A stretch of DNA of 64,000 bases from Larimichthys crocea (GCF_000972845.2 NC_040032.1:21872248-21936247), one strand, 5' to 3'; positions 48,001 to 58,655 are shown, counted from the stretch's first letter. Made by a program: numbers and translations. The notes: generated by a model not told the origin, from the letters alone.

Positions 48001-48626
48001 TGGTGACGCCTTGAACACATAAACTGTAAAAAACTGTTGCAAATGTAAACAAAAATAGTTTCACTATTTCCAGTAAACGTCAAAGCAACAAAAGTTAGAG
48101 GGACATGTAATCGTGCTCAAAACACAGCATCGGCCAGTTAGATGAGTCATTCAGTCACCCGACGAAACAACAAAACCATTAATGAACATGGTTAATACAG
48201 CAGTTACACTTGTTGACTAAAGTCTGTTTTATTGCCACACTCCTCTCTGTGTGAATGATGTGCAGTTACAGTCAGAGGGTTAAATGCTGTGAAATATTTT
48301 GTGTTTGTTGTATTTTGCTACATTTTAAGCATCAGAAAATAATTTTAAAAAGCTGTAGGATGAAAAGCTTAGAGTTTTTATTTAAACAGTCATGTCTGCA
48401 TGATTTTGTCAGACTGTATTGGTGATGCTGGTTGAATATGAGACATTTTTGACAAGAACTGATCGTTGTTATTGTTACAATTAATTCTCCTCTTCAGACG
48501 GTGAGTCGCCACTTCAGGAATATCCAGGTGAACGAGAAGGAGACGCTGACCTACTTTATTTACATGGTGAAGAGTAGCAAGAGCCGCTTGGACCAAAAAG
48601 GAGACGGCGGCAAACCGCTGGACTAA
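41894..48626 (+). CDS. sap30l: sap30l, Sin3A-associated protein 30-like, four coding exons, 178 aa
   Basis: The coding sequence joins 41894-42079, 45493-45615, 46011-46109 and 48498-48626; every junction is GT-AG and phase 0. The start [10 protein letters not shown] matches SAP30L proteins. The product is a nuclear and nucleolar subunit associated with the Sin3A/HDAC corepressor that links it to DNA and phosphoinositides. Visible features are the C2CH zinc-module residues C24, C33, C69 and H72 (human C29, C38, C74, H77), a polybasic NLS/lipid-binding stretch KRKRK at residues 82-86, an acidic linker at about 89-103, and the C-terminal Sin3-binding domain from about 104 ([18 protein letters not shown]) to about 170. 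The length fits the family; human SAP30L is about 183 aa, and the fish protein lacks the Ala-rich N-terminal insert. No break is seen. SAP30 is the close paralogue, but the N-terminus and the TSDDGGESP linker favour SAP30L. hand1 lies downstream, convergent. Confidence 0.97.
42668..43519 (+). repeat. High-copy teleost dispersed repeat, copy 2 (interrupted)
   Basis: Same ordered words as copy 1 at 21921 (TTTGTATAGCCCAAAGTCAC ... GGAAGAAACCTCAGGAAGAG ... CCTGCTGGACGAG). The copy is split after AATCTGTA by a 353-bp insertion, after which it resumes. It lies within sap30l intron 1. Confidence 0.88.
42742..43094 (+). mobile_element. LINE 3' fragment nested in the dispersed repeat, with 8-bp duplication
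   Basis: AATCTGTA is present on both sides (42734-42741 and 43095-43102), as expected for target-site duplication. The insert encodes the degraded C-terminal piece [20 protein letters not shown] (LINE consensus SLSTFKKxLKTHLFRxxF). It ends with the family tail TAAGTCGCTTTGGATAAAAG and an ATG-rich end. It is 5' truncated, typical of target-primed reverse transcription. Confidence 0.85.
45493..45615 (+). CDS. sap30l: sap30l coding exon 2 (residues 63-103)
   Basis: The acceptor is TTTACAG at the end of intron 1 and the donor is GAG|GTAATG. The exon starts [13 protein letters not shown], which carries zinc ligands C69 and H72, followed by the polybasic [14 protein letters not shown] region. It is 123 nt, phase 0 at both ends. 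Confidence 0.97.
45616..46010 (+). other. sap30l: sap30l intron 2
   Basis: A 395-bp GT-AG intron. It ends in a long T-rich tract before the acceptor and shows nothing else recognisable. Confidence 0.9.
46011..46109 (+). CDS. sap30l: sap30l coding exon 3 (residues 104-136)
   Basis: The exon follows a T-rich polypyrimidine tract ending TTTTTAG and ends GAG|GTACAG. It encodes [18 protein letters not shown] and [12 protein letters not shown], the first helices of the Sin3 PAH3-binding SAP30 domain. It is 99 nt, phase 0. Confidence 0.97.
46110..48497 (+). other. sap30l: sap30l intron 3, with a possible conserved non-coding block
   Basis: A 2.4-kb GT-AG intron without recognised repeats. The part at about 46580-47060 is less AT-rich, is free of microsatellites, and contains E-boxes (CAGGTG, CAGCTG) and TAAT-type homeobox core words (for example around 47030). 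It could be a regulatory element for sap30l or for neighbouring hand1; this is inference only. Confidence 0.55.
48498..48626 (+). CDS. sap30l: sap30l coding exon 4 (residues 137-178 and stop)
   Basis: The acceptor is CTCTTCAG. The exon encodes [20 protein letters not shown] and the tail [14 protein letters not shown], then TAA at 48624-48626. This completes the Sin3-binding domain. The variable last residues are typical of SAP30L orthologues. Confidence 0.97.
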   Translation, partial: TVSRHFRNIQVNEKETLTYFIYMVKSSKSRLDQKGDGGKPLD

Positions 48627-48636
48627 ATACACTCAT

Positions 48637-48662
48637 CAAACAACAACAACAACAACAACAAC
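48637..48662. repeat. (CAA)n microsatellite in sap30l 3'UTR
   Basis: About eight CAA units, ten bases after the stop codon. Confidence 0.95.
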
Positions 48663-50555
48663 CACAGGTAGCTCCAGAGGTAGCTCCAACAGTAATCGAC
48701 AACCTGGACACCACTAACAGCGACAACAGCCAAGACCAGCTCCTCTCCTCGCAGCCCTGTCACCGTCCCGCTCCTCTGTGAGAACTCGTTAACCGAAAAG
48801 GAGGAGAACTCTGGGTGGGATGAGTTCACGTATGCTCATTTTGTCCTCTTCTGCGCATGTCGATCCTCCTCCAGTTGCATTTCCTCTTCCTCCGCTAAAG
48901 CACGGTCCCTAAAGACTGTCAAGGACCAGGACTCAATCCGCAGGGTTTTTACGTCATCATGCTGTAATGTAACTTGTCAATATGTACAAAAGAACAGCGT
49001 CCGATCTTACATAACTCGGCTGAATGCAAATGTATAATATAGCTGCCTTAAGAGTAAAAACACAAACAAAAAAACGTTTTGGTAATTTGGGGTATTTTTT
49101 TTTCTTCTCTGCCAATTTGACTGTTAACACGCTGACCGCAGGGTATGTCTGTGCCAAACAGGAGAAGCGTGTTGGACTTGAATGACGAGTGGGTTTGTTT
49201 TTTATTGTGACTGAATGAATCTTTGGGAGAGGGCGGCGCCAACAAGCATATCAGGACCATCAGATTCCTCCTAAATTCTCAATATCTAAGACAAACTGAT
49301 CTCAGTCCTGATCTTTAAACTTCTTAGTCGCCCTTCTCCCGACAGGATGTGATGTGTTTAAAGACGGATGGTGGTGAACGATGTAGCATTCGGCTATGAC
49401 CCACTCCTCTTCTTTCTAGCTGTTTTATGTACGTATGAACACACACACACACCAACTTATTTCATCACAGTTGTTGGAAGCTGATTTCATTTCTTTCTTT
49501 GTAACCCGGATTTATTTTTTTTCTCTTTAGTTCAGCCTTAAGTTGTATAAAGTCGTGTCTGTCTACATTTTCCCTCCCCCCACCTGAAGTGTGTGAGTGT
49601 GCATGAGTGATAGGAGTATAAGAGTAATTATTAGTGTCTTTTTAATATTTAAGAGCAGTGTTTATAGTGGACAGCGTCTCAAGTCTTTATTTGATACTTA
49701 ACGTACCTGGATGTATTTCAAGAAGTCGGGTTGGCCACATGACTCAAGCAGAATTCAATGTTTTATCTTATTTTTCACTCGAGCAGTTAATCAGCTTGAA
49801 ACACGATGCCCTCCCTCCATGTCAGCCAGCAAGAATCACAGTTCTAGTGGAGGTTTTTTATTCTTTTATTCCTAATTGAAATAAACCAACGTCACGTGCG
49901 TCTCCATAAAGTGTGTAAACGTCCAACATGAATCTTAATGTGGATCCTAAAGTGGCATCACACCAAAACTTTATTATTGTTTTTCTTCTTGACTTCTTAA
50001 ATTATAATTTTTCTTAATTGTTAACCTGTCAATTATCCAAGTCATCGATTTAATTGTTCGGTAAGATCAATACCGGTTGGCTTGTATTTTAAATTTCAGT
50101 AACATGAAGCCACGCGCCCGTCATTGGAAGTGACACATTTCTTATGGAGAATGCGGCACAAAGTTTATTTTCATTCTTAATGCACTGCTGAAACATCCAG
50201 GTTTGCTTTTCTTCTCAAAACTTTATTTTATTTTTTTCATTGTTACACATTTTGTAGTTTTTATCTGGATTTTGTGAAACTCTTCATCCTCCAGCACACA
50301 TCATATTTAAGTTTGTCCACCACACTGAGTTTATCTACGTTTGACAGGGTTGTTTTTTTTTTGGTTTTTTTTTTTAGTGTCTTGCTCTATTTTCAGTTTT
50401 GCTTGTAGGTTCGTTAGTGTCATGTAGATATCACCCCACTTTATTAACATGTAGGCCAAGCCACATTAACCTATTGTTGTATTAGGAAAAAGAATATTTA
50501 AATACGGCTGCTTAATGCTCCTGATGATGATAATAATGATGATGACAATAATAAT

Positions 50556-50561
50556 AATAAA
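50556..50561 (+). terminator. sap30l: Distal poly(A) signal of sap30l
   Basis: AATAAA with a GT-rich sequence about 20-40 bases downstream. An alternative proximal AATAAA is at 49880-49885. Confidence 0.55.
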
Positions 50562-50577
50562 TGTATTGTACAGGCTG

Positions 50578-51524
50578 AAGCAACAGTCTCGTCTCTGTTT
50601 ATTCACGTCGTTCAACATGTTTCAGCTGAATCATGTAACTCACGAAATCAAAGATGAAGAATCATTTTATTGTGAAAGAAAAACTTAGCCCCCTCATGCT
50701 CATCGCTATTGCAGTAACAAACATCAGCCACTAGGTGTCTCTGTAGCTCCTTGAGCGGCATTTTATAACACCTGGATTAATTTAAATCCTAAAAAATAAC
50801 ATCAGTGTCACACATTGCGTAGGAGAAAACATACATTTTTCAAGGAATATGTCTCTTATTATTTAAGTTATTTTAAGTTTAACAGACAAGCAGGACACTC
50901 AGCAGTGATGTCCTTTAACAAAGACTCACTTAAATTATCTTAAAGAATTCATTGATAGTATAAATGTTTCATGTGTAACTAATTGGCACAAGAGGATTAG
51001 ATATGAAGTTATTGGAAATCATCATAAATTATTAGGTTTGATATGTATTAGGATAGAAGTTGTGTACAATTCCGTGACACCTGAGCCAGTTCTCTTAATA
51101 ATCCGCTACCCAGGAGAGTTTGAACATTTGGAAAAATTACAGTCCTGACATCAATCTTCAGTTCAGTTATTTAATTCAATGTTAGAATTGTGGAAAGAAA
51201 GAAAGCAATCTAAATCAGATTAATAGTGAGGATGTAAAAAGATTGAACTCCTATTTAAATGAAACTATGTAGTTTTAACTGCACCCATGTCTATATATGT
51301 TTGTACTACGAGAGCAAAGTGTAACCGGAGTCAGATTCCTCGTGTGTGTTCACATGGCAGGTACTTGCCCCCACAAAGAGATCAAATAAATAAAAGTAAA
51401 TAAAAAGAATCAAGATTGATTATGGGGGGAAATAATGTTTAATAAAGACATGAATTTCCTGTTTAAAGAGGGGACCAAAAAAAAAAACAAAAAAACACAC
51501 ACACATTCACTAAAGCTGAAGTGT
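50578..51524. other. Spacer between the convergent 3' ends
   Basis: AT-rich sequence with nothing recognised. Confidence 0.5.
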
Positions 51525-52967
51525 CATAAAATAATTCATTTATTTACGGAACTATATATAACTTCACATTCACTGTACATTTCCATCCACATTATTTCGC
51601 AGCACAGTAATAAACCTTTTTTTGTTGTTTTTTTTGTGTGTTTTTTTTTTGTTTGTTTTGTTTGTTTTTAGTGTTTTTACATGTCGGAGTGAAAAGCTGT
51701 GCGTCAACTCAACATTCAGTCTTGTGACAGTGACGTTCATTTTGAGGTAGATTCAGTAAATTCAATAGTTTTCTACAAGAAACGTCAACAACAGCCGGTA
51801 GTGTAGTTTACAGTACAGTAATACTGAGATTATAATTTGGGAAATATTCGGACTGATGCCGAATTCAGCGGGATGAAAGAAAGAAGAGCTCCCCTTAAAA
51901 ATGTGTTTTCTGTGTTTTTCAGTTTTTCTCTTATTTCTTTAATATGACTCGGCACTGCTCAAAAGTTAAAATCCAAATCCAGTGATCAGCCAATACATTA
52001 GTTTGTCCTTATTATCGTAGATTTTTTTTTTATTAACTGGATAATTTCTGCTTTAAAATCAAAATAGTGATTTAACATCATCACGTTATTTCAACGTTTT
52101 CCAGTTGAAAATAAACACATTTTCTTTTTTTAGAAACGATCAGATGAAATAAAAAAAAAAATATTTTCATATATTTGTGTCTTTATGATAATTTAATGTC
52201 CGAGCTCACAACACGATGCCAGCGCACAGCAACAAAACATAAAAAGTCAAACAAAATTATGCAAAAGATGTTTCTTAAAGTTTTAATTAAAGCTGTGATA
52301 AATTGGGCGTCATAACTGTTTTCTGATTGGACAAAAATCTACTAATAAACAACATATAACTCACACTGAAAATCAACAATTAAATATTCTGTAATTTGGG
52401 ATAATTTACTAAAAAAAAAAAGATACAAATTCTGACTCACATGAGCTAAAACACAAATGAAAAAGTCCAAAATAATTTCTTTTTTTTTTGCACCTTTTCA
52501 TTGAGTCCCTCTCAGATTAAACTAACTCCACTTTTGGAATTTGTTCTAATTAATTCATTTTCTGCTCCAGCGCCATCCAATTTAGGAAAAACAGCACCAA
52601 CTCGACGCCAGATAAAACACATTTTTAAGGGAGGGGGGGCAGACAGATGTTTTTTGACACCGTGGCAACATCTGGTCTACAGTACTGCAGGGGTGGAAAC
52701 AACAAGAAGAGGGGGAAAAAAGCAGAAGTACCACAAATAGGCCAATCAAACACCTACAGTCAGATTTAGAAAGCACACCAGGAGAAAAGAGGGTCAACAC
52801 AGCGTCCATCGTGGTGTTTATCCTCCTTGTTGTCCTTTAATTCTCTCTTTTTTTGCGCATCATTGCACGTGCACAGCGGTGTGTTTAGGTTCAGCCAGTC
52901 AGTGGTTGTTTTAAAAAAAAAAAAAAAAATCTCATTTGAATCCAGAGTCTCTGAGGAGGGAGGAGGG
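51525..52967 (-). other. hand1: hand1 3'UTR (predicted)
   Basis: AT-rich non-coding sequence follows the stop. On the minus strand, AATAAA signals are visible at 52029-52034 and 51539-51544; the second gives a 3'UTR of about 1.4 kb. Poly-A/T runs occur near 51480, 52145, 52480 and 52915. About 1 kb separates this end from the predicted distal end of convergent sap30l. The exact end is not fixed by sequence. Confidence 0.5.
51539..51544 (-). terminator. hand1: Candidate poly(A) signal of hand1
   Basis: AATAAA on the minus strand, about 1.4 kb past the hand1 stop. A nearer candidate is at 52029-52034. Confidence 0.45.
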
Positions 52968-53063
52968 TCACTGGTTGAGCTCCAGAGCCCAAACCTGCTG
53001 CGGCCAACCAGTCCGGCCCTTCACCTTCTTCTCCGCTCCTAATGACTCCTGCGGACCGTCAGT
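52968..53063 (-). CDS. hand1: hand1 coding exon 2 (residues 161-191 and stop)
   Basis: A small terminal exon after the acceptor TGTCACAG. It encodes [15 protein letters not shown] and then the invariant HAND tail [16 protein letters not shown], with TGA at 52968-52970. It is 96 nt including the stop, and the phase-0 join with exon 1 is exact. Confidence 0.96.
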   Translation of the reverse strand, partial: TDGPQESLGAEKKVKGRTGWPQQVWALELNQ

Positions 53064-54422
53064 CTGTGACACCAAAAACACCAAATTATCATCATCAGCT
53101 CAAATACACAAACCTCAACCTCAGTTCAGTGAGAGTTTCTTGCCACATCTCACCGTAAAGTCCTACGAAAATATATGTTTTTGTTTTTTTCAGGGTTTGG
53201 TGACGCGTTCAGGGACACAACATCAAGTGAAAGTCAGTGAAACCTTTAGACTAAACATACCCCCAAATAAAAAAACAAAACATATATCACGTATAATATA
53301 ATAGTGTGCATTTTAAAATAAGAAAACAACGCTAGTGTTATTATCATGCAGAATTATAGTTTCATGTGTTAGCTAAAACAGGACTGTTTATTATTTTACA
53401 TTATTTAGGGAGCATTACAACATGATCAACCTGTATGTGAGCAGATGTTGTTTTAAAGTATTTATGGAGACAAAACTGATTGAAGTCATTATAGATGCAC
53501 ACAAATTAGATTCATTAATTACATTACTTTATTACAGTCGACATATGAGTGACTTCGATGTGTGTAAATATGTCAGCGTTTAAATCTACCAACAAGACAA
53601 GAACATGACCTTTTAACTAAAATGTATTACAGTATATACCAGAGCTGTAAGTTTCATGATAAAACACTCTGGTGTTGTCATAGTGGATCATAATCTACAA
53701 AAACATAAATGTGAGACTATAATTTGGATCTATTGGCTGAGAATGTAATGATATTTATTCTGGGAGATGGGAATAATGATCAGACTGAAAAAAAAAAGTC
53801 AAACTGAAAATTATATTTAGGATTTGTTTTACTTTATTTGAATACAGCTTTTAGTTATTTTAAAATGGACTCAAAACTTAAACTGAAGAGCGACTGATTA
53901 TCTCGAAGTTGTTTTGATCAACATGAAACTTTCGTAACTTACCGGCTCTCGTTTCCTTTTCAGATCCCGGTTTTCAAATTTCTTAATTTCGGCCTTAAAG
54001 CCCTCCGTCTCCCCGGAGTCTTTGGCCAGGACGTCCATCAGGTAGGCGATGTAACTGGTCGCCAGACGTAAAGTTTTAATTTTAGACAGTTTCGTGTCCG
54101 CTGGGACGTTGGGGATACACTCCCTCAGCTCGGCGAAAGCTGTGTTGATGCTCTCCGTCCGCCGGCGCTCCTTCTTCGGCCCCGACGTTCTCCTCTTCCC
54201 CATCCCCGCTTGGAGCCCCTCTAGCCGGGCGTCGTGCGTCGTTCCAGGCGCTCCAAGCTCCGCGGCCGGATAAGGCGCCTGGATCTGAAAATCCGGAGGC
54301 ACCTCGCCGTGGTTCACCACCCAGCTCTGGAAGTACGGAGCATCCTGGTGACACCTCTGAACGAACGGAAAGGGTTCGTGCATCAGGTGGTGATGATGCT
54401 GGTAGCCCCCGATGAGGTTCAT
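52968..54422 (-). CDS. hand1: hand1, heart and neural crest derivatives expressed 1, two exons, 191 aa
   Basis: The coding sequence joins complement(53943-54422) and complement(52968-53063), phase 0, GT-AG. The product is a class B (Twist-family) bHLH transcription factor that dimerises with E-proteins and binds E-boxes. It acts in heart, lateral mesoderm and pharyngeal development. Visible features are the HAND N-terminus ([20 protein letters not shown]), the motif PYFQSWVV at 29-36, and the bHLH at about 83-135 with basic region [11 protein letters not shown] (T89 and S91 match the phospho-regulated Thr/Ser of HAND proteins), [18 protein letters not shown] and [12 protein letters not shown]. 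The C-terminal signature is [16 protein letters not shown]. The HAND1-type residues [13 protein letters not shown] and LAKDSGE, and the ending LNQ rather than LKQ, separate it from HAND2. It is shorter than human HAND1 (about 215 aa) because the Ala/Pro/Gly stretch is missing. Confidence 0.97.
53064..53942 (-). other. hand1: hand1 intron
   Basis: An 879-bp GT-AG intron in the position shared by vertebrate HAND genes (after the bHLH, before the GRTGW tail). It is AT-rich, and no repeat or further exon was recognised. Confidence 0.9.
53943..54422 (-). CDS. hand1: hand1 coding exon 1 (residues 1-160)
   Basis: The exon starts at the ATG complementary to 54420-54422 (context CAAAATGA, A at -3) and encodes the N-terminus and the whole bHLH domain. 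It ends DLKRKREP followed by the donor CCG|GTAAGT. The frame runs 14 codons into the intron before a stop, so an unspliced reading would give a false 174-aa protein. Confidence 0.97.
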
Positions 54423-54830
54423 TTTGAGCGGGGTAACAAACGTAGTGGTTGCCGTGTTTTCCGTAGCCCTCGGTCTCTCTCTGCTGCTGCTACCGCCCCA
54501 AAACGGTATCTTCTCGGGGATCTACAGCCAACAGAACTCATTCAAGACTCAAATATGTATTCCCCTGAACGCATCAACGGATCGAGCCAAACGTAACCAC
54601 CAACCTTTACATGATCGTCATTCTGAAAGCGACTTCAGCCGAGGCGAAACAGGCCGTAAAAAAAGTTTTATAATTCCAAAGAGCAAATCTCGGCGGTGTT
54701 CTGGGCTTCACTTGTGTCTCTTTCCCGGAGAGGCTTCTCTGATTTGCCGAAGAAATTTGACCCCGATGAAGGTGTGAGGCCCTCAGGTTTATATGATTTG
54801 GATGTCAGCGTGGAAAGGAGGCAGCCAATA
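54423..54830 (-). promoter_or_regulatory. hand1: hand1 5'UTR and TATA promoter
   Basis: On the minus strand a TATAAA box lies at 54788-54793, about 365 bp before the ATG, which predicts a start near 54760 and a 5'UTR of about 340 nt. A CCAAT word (plus strand, so inverted relative to hand1) lies at 54825-54829, about 35 bp upstream of the TATA box. The region is richer in G and C than its surroundings. Confidence 0.6.
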
Positions 54831-55719
54831 GAGAAAAGCGCCCAGGATGGGAGGAGTGTCTGGAGAGGTTTGCAATAACATGCGCCATGGTGCCATAATC
54901 TCACGGCAAAACACATGGAGCAAATATCTGTTTGTTGGAAGTTGGTAACTGGTTACAGAGACATGCACATATGATGGGAAAATTGGTTTAAATGTCACCA
55001 GTTTTGTAGAAACATATATATTTTTTGTTTTGGAGAGGTTTTACGCACAGAATTTACGCATGTATCTATGTTTTGGCTCAGGTTCTTTGTTGGGTGTGTA
55101 ATTCAGTTTTTTGTGTGTGTGTGTGTGAAAATAATTGCTTGTGTTACTTCATTTGTCAACTCGTGCAGGAAATTAAACAAAGTGAACACGGCACGGATTT
55201 AAAATCAGGAATTCGGGTTGACTTTGAAGTTGCGCATGAAATTAAAGGACGAACAAAAACAGATAAAAGGATCTTCTGTTATATTTGACAACTCAAAGAT
55301 ATTTTAATCCACACACTTGATTAAAATAAAAGGCTCATATATTGAGAATGACTAAACTTTTACATAGATTATTTTGTCTGATTTGGCACAGCACGATCAA
55401 ATCACGGAAATGTTTATATATCTGAAAAATGACAATTTATCTAATTAAATCTTCATCCTACTTGAATGCCATCAATATACTCTGAAAATATGACACCAGT
55501 TGTCTTTCCAGCTCCTTCAGCCGGGCGCTTGTTTAAAGATTTGCTACTTTTTTTTCATATTTTCTTAAATGCGTAATGCTCGTTCTTTTTTGCGCGCATA
55601 TTATCGGACTCTCTCCTTTTCCAGCAATAACATAAGGTACGTGTCATGGCGCTCTGCGAAGTGTAAATGAACAGTTTGATGAATTATTTGCTACTTTTGG
55701 GACAGACACAGTCCCGCGG
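54831..55719. other. hand1 upstream sequence
   Basis: Unique sequence between the promoter and the GATA cluster; a short TG run lies near 55113. No repeat and no coding region. Confidence 0.5.
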
Positions 55720-55940
55720 CCTCTTATCATACCTTAGCAGTATGAGGGTAAAAAAGGCCTGTAAGCGCCTTTATCTGCGCATTAATTCCCCACAGCTCCT
55801 CACACACTAAACATATCATCTTATCTCCATCGCCTAAAAAACATTATCCCATTACATTACATGACCTTGACGCTATTTAGAAACCATTTACGGTCTCGTC
55901 TTATCTAAATACAGCCATAAATCAGGAGGTGTCACCCTGC
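55720..55940 (-). promoter_or_regulatory. Candidate hand1 upstream enhancer: GATA cluster with T-box-like site
   Basis: Four YTATCW words (WGATAR on the hand1 sense strand) lie at 55724-55729, 55771-55776, 55821-55826 and 55901-55906, with a weaker TTATCC at 55844-55849. A T-box-like AGGTGTCA lies at 55927-55934. The cluster is about 1 kb upstream of the TATA box in repeat-free sequence. GATA4 and T-box factors are established regulators of cardiac HAND genes. Enhancer function here is inference. Confidence 0.4.
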
Positions 55941-56010
55941 AGCGCGGTTACATGTATTCCATAAAAGCTCTCCTGGCCTGCTGACTGTTTACAGCACCGG
56001 CAGTTTGCAG

Positions 56011-56315
56011 CATATTTCACCGTCCACCCGTGTTATAATAAATAATCATCAGTCACGACTTTATGTCTTTTATTTTACACTCATGTACAGAGGTCTGCAC
56101 GAAAAGAAATATGTACGTAATATTCTCAAATACGCATACAGCTCGTGGTACTTGATATTTATATATATTTATATAATATCTAGATTTTTTTTTTGTTTTT
56201 TGTTTTTTGCTTAATGATCTTATAGTTTGTTTTTGTTTGTTTTTTTAGTGTGCCATTTTTTCCAACCAATAAAATCCACACACTGCATATGATATGACAA
56301 TATTATAAGTATAAA

Positions 56316-56346
<31 letters not shown>

Positions 56347-58469
56347 CGGTATGTATAGTTTTGAGACAGTTTGCTCAACTTTACGGGTTTTTTTTCTTTT
56401 GCAGATTCAGATTCAGATTAAAAAACAAAAAAATGATTGACTCGTAGTTTTAATGACCCAAACAGGTTACACCACCTGGAGCAGCCCCAGCAGTGAAATG
56501 CTGCCTTCACTTTAATGCATCATTAATTTCACACTCTGAAGGGAGCCATTCCTAATAATAAGCACTTTTATTTTTAATACTGAGGTTCACTGCATGACTT
56601 TTGCTTCAGTAACATCTTGAAAAGCAGGACAGAGTACTTTTGTAATATATTATGATTGATATGTATGTATTATTTTTGCAAAGTAAAGTTGCTTCACAGA
56701 AGAAATGCAAAGAGAAACATTCAAGATGAGCAAATTAGTCCAGAGTTAAAAGAGAAATAAATTATTTTATAAAAGGAAGTTTTTAGTGGAGGCTTGTTGC
56801 AACTTTTCATTAAATTATTGAAAATTAAAATCGTAATAGATGATCTGGAAAACTCTGGGCTGCATAGAGGATTTTTACAATATCCATAAAGGGACAAACA
56901 GTGTGCCCTTTAATACATAAGTATTGAAATAAGTATACATTTGTGTGCTTTGGTGCCACTATAATATAATATAATGATGCTTGATACCTAAAACCTTAAG
57001 GCTTAATTAAAATGCATTTTTGGCATTTTTATATGCACAACTCAGATTAAAAAAAAATAAAATATCACACAAAACCTTCATCAAATGATATTTTGTGCAG
57101 GAAGTGAAGTCATATAAACAGTACTAGTGCCTATATACTGTAATTCATCCCCATGAATAGCTGCATAAAACAATAATATTACTGATATTATTCACATATT
57201 TTCAGTGCAAGCTGGTGGAGGCACATCCTCCTCTCCGTCCTGTTTGCCACTCACAGGTTACCTCCGCTGTCAGCATGAAAAATACCATGCAGCCTCCAGA
57301 AAGAAAACCTGACACTGTTGATTAAGACGTCCACTACACAGAGATGAAATACAATACTGGTCACATCCCCCTCTCACTCTTTCTCTCCTTCTCTTTCCCT
57401 GCGTGTCACCTTCTCCTTCACGTCTTCTTCAACTCCTCTCCTCTCCATTCTTTCCTCTCAATGCATCACTTTGCACCAAACCTTTAACCAGAACCTTTCC
57501 TCTTTTTGATCTAATTCTTTTTTTCTCTTTGCTTGCTATCGCTGGAGGTGCTGAAAGACCTGGGCAGTGGTAATAGTCTCTTCATATTTTGCTTTCAACC
57601 CCAATACACTCCAGTCATCTCTCCCACCCTCTCCTCCCCCCTCTTGCTGCTTTGCCAGGGGAAACATCCAAAATAGGTCATAGGGAGCCATCTTGGCCGT
57701 GTTATGAATTCTCCTCATAATTGTTTGTGTCATCATGTAGATTTTTCAATAGACACTGCTTCCCTCCTCTTCAGAGTGCTTACCCTCAACTCCACATTTC
57801 CAAACAAATATTCCCCCTGATTCAAAGCCTGAGCACGCTCAGCACGGAAAATGCTGCCGAGCACGCTCAGTTCCAAAGTGTTTATCATACAGGGGCTCTT
57901 ACAGTATATATATCCATCTCTGGCGTGCATCGATGGTGACACGCAAAGCTAATTAAACCCATTGGGTACAATTAGACATGGCGGCTCCTCCTCATTCTGG
58001 GAAATGTGGCAAACTGGGTCATGCCATGGCGGTCCCAAGAGTCGCTCAGAGTCCAAGTGCCTGATGGGAGAACAAAACCTAGTTAGTGGCCTCTGTAGGT
58101 ATACACAGGATGCATAAGTTGCCTTTTCTATTCAATTTTATACATAATTTTGCTCTATATAAGGTTGGACAGAGGTCAGAGGTCATCACAGGACATGTTT
58201 TTAGAGAGAACCGGAGCAGAAATTCTGAGAAAAAGCTTCAAATCTCAAACTTCAACCGGTTGTCAAGTTCAGTATGCCTTAGACGGATTAAAGACTTGGT
58301 TCAGTGTTATTTTCCTTTACTGGGAACCAATTATGCAAATTTAGTTTTTGGCTAGAAACCTTTTTAATCACGTTAAACATGAAATTACTTCTCCGCATTT
58401 AACCTATCCAGACTGGCATCTGCTGGAACACACACATGTACATGCACATAGTCACACTCAAATTGACAG
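56011..58469. other. Gene-free stretch upstream of hand1
   Basis: AT-rich to about 57180, then a pyrimidine-rich block (57360-57520) and a less AT-rich block at about 57900-58080 (GCTAATTAAACCC, ATGGCGGCTCC, ATGCCATGGCGG) of constrained appearance. No protein is recognised. Confidence 0.45.
56319..56346. repeat. (TA)n microsatellite
   Basis: About fourteen TA units. Confidence 0.95.
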
Positions 58470-58655
58470 ATGCCAGATTTATTGGAGGGGTGGGCATCAA
58501 CTCACGGCGACCGGGGAGCAGATGTTAGAGGGGGTACAGTGCCTTGCTCAATGGCACCTTGGCTGTGGCAATCTTTTTTTGAGCAGCGGGGATCAAACTG
58601 CCAAACTCGGGGTTGTTGGACGACCCACTCTACGACTGAGCCACAGTCGCCCAAT
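58470..58655. repeat. Dispersed repeat fragment
   Basis: GTACAGTGCCTTGCTCAATG, CACCTTGGCTGTGGCA, GGGGATCAAACTGCCAAACT and CGACTGAGCCACAGTCGCCC resemble a common fish repeat (GTGCCTTGCTCAAGGGCAC...GGATCGAACC...GAGCCACxGCCGCCC). The class is uncertain. It produces overlapping false frames of about 100 aa. Confidence 0.6.

Larger units (their letters stand above)
48627..50577 (+). other. sap30l: sap30l 3'UTR with two candidate poly(A) signals
   Basis: The non-coding sequence after the stop begins with a (CAA)n run at 48637-48662. AATAAA signals lie at 49880-49885 and 50556-50561. The second is followed by a GT-rich stretch, giving a likely distal cleavage near 50575. Short and long transcript forms are therefore plausible. 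The distal signal sits at the end of an AAT/GAT-rich tract. Confidence 0.6.

Noticed and set aside
53898..53942. Extension of the hand1 reading frame to a 174-aa protein
   Set aside because: The frame passes a consensus GTAAGT donor and diverges from the HAND family; exon 2 with the conserved tail is present downstream.
54234..54777. Plus-strand frames of 120-121 codons over hand1 exon 1 and its promoter
   Set aside because: These are shadows of hand1 in GC-rich DNA with no independent homology.
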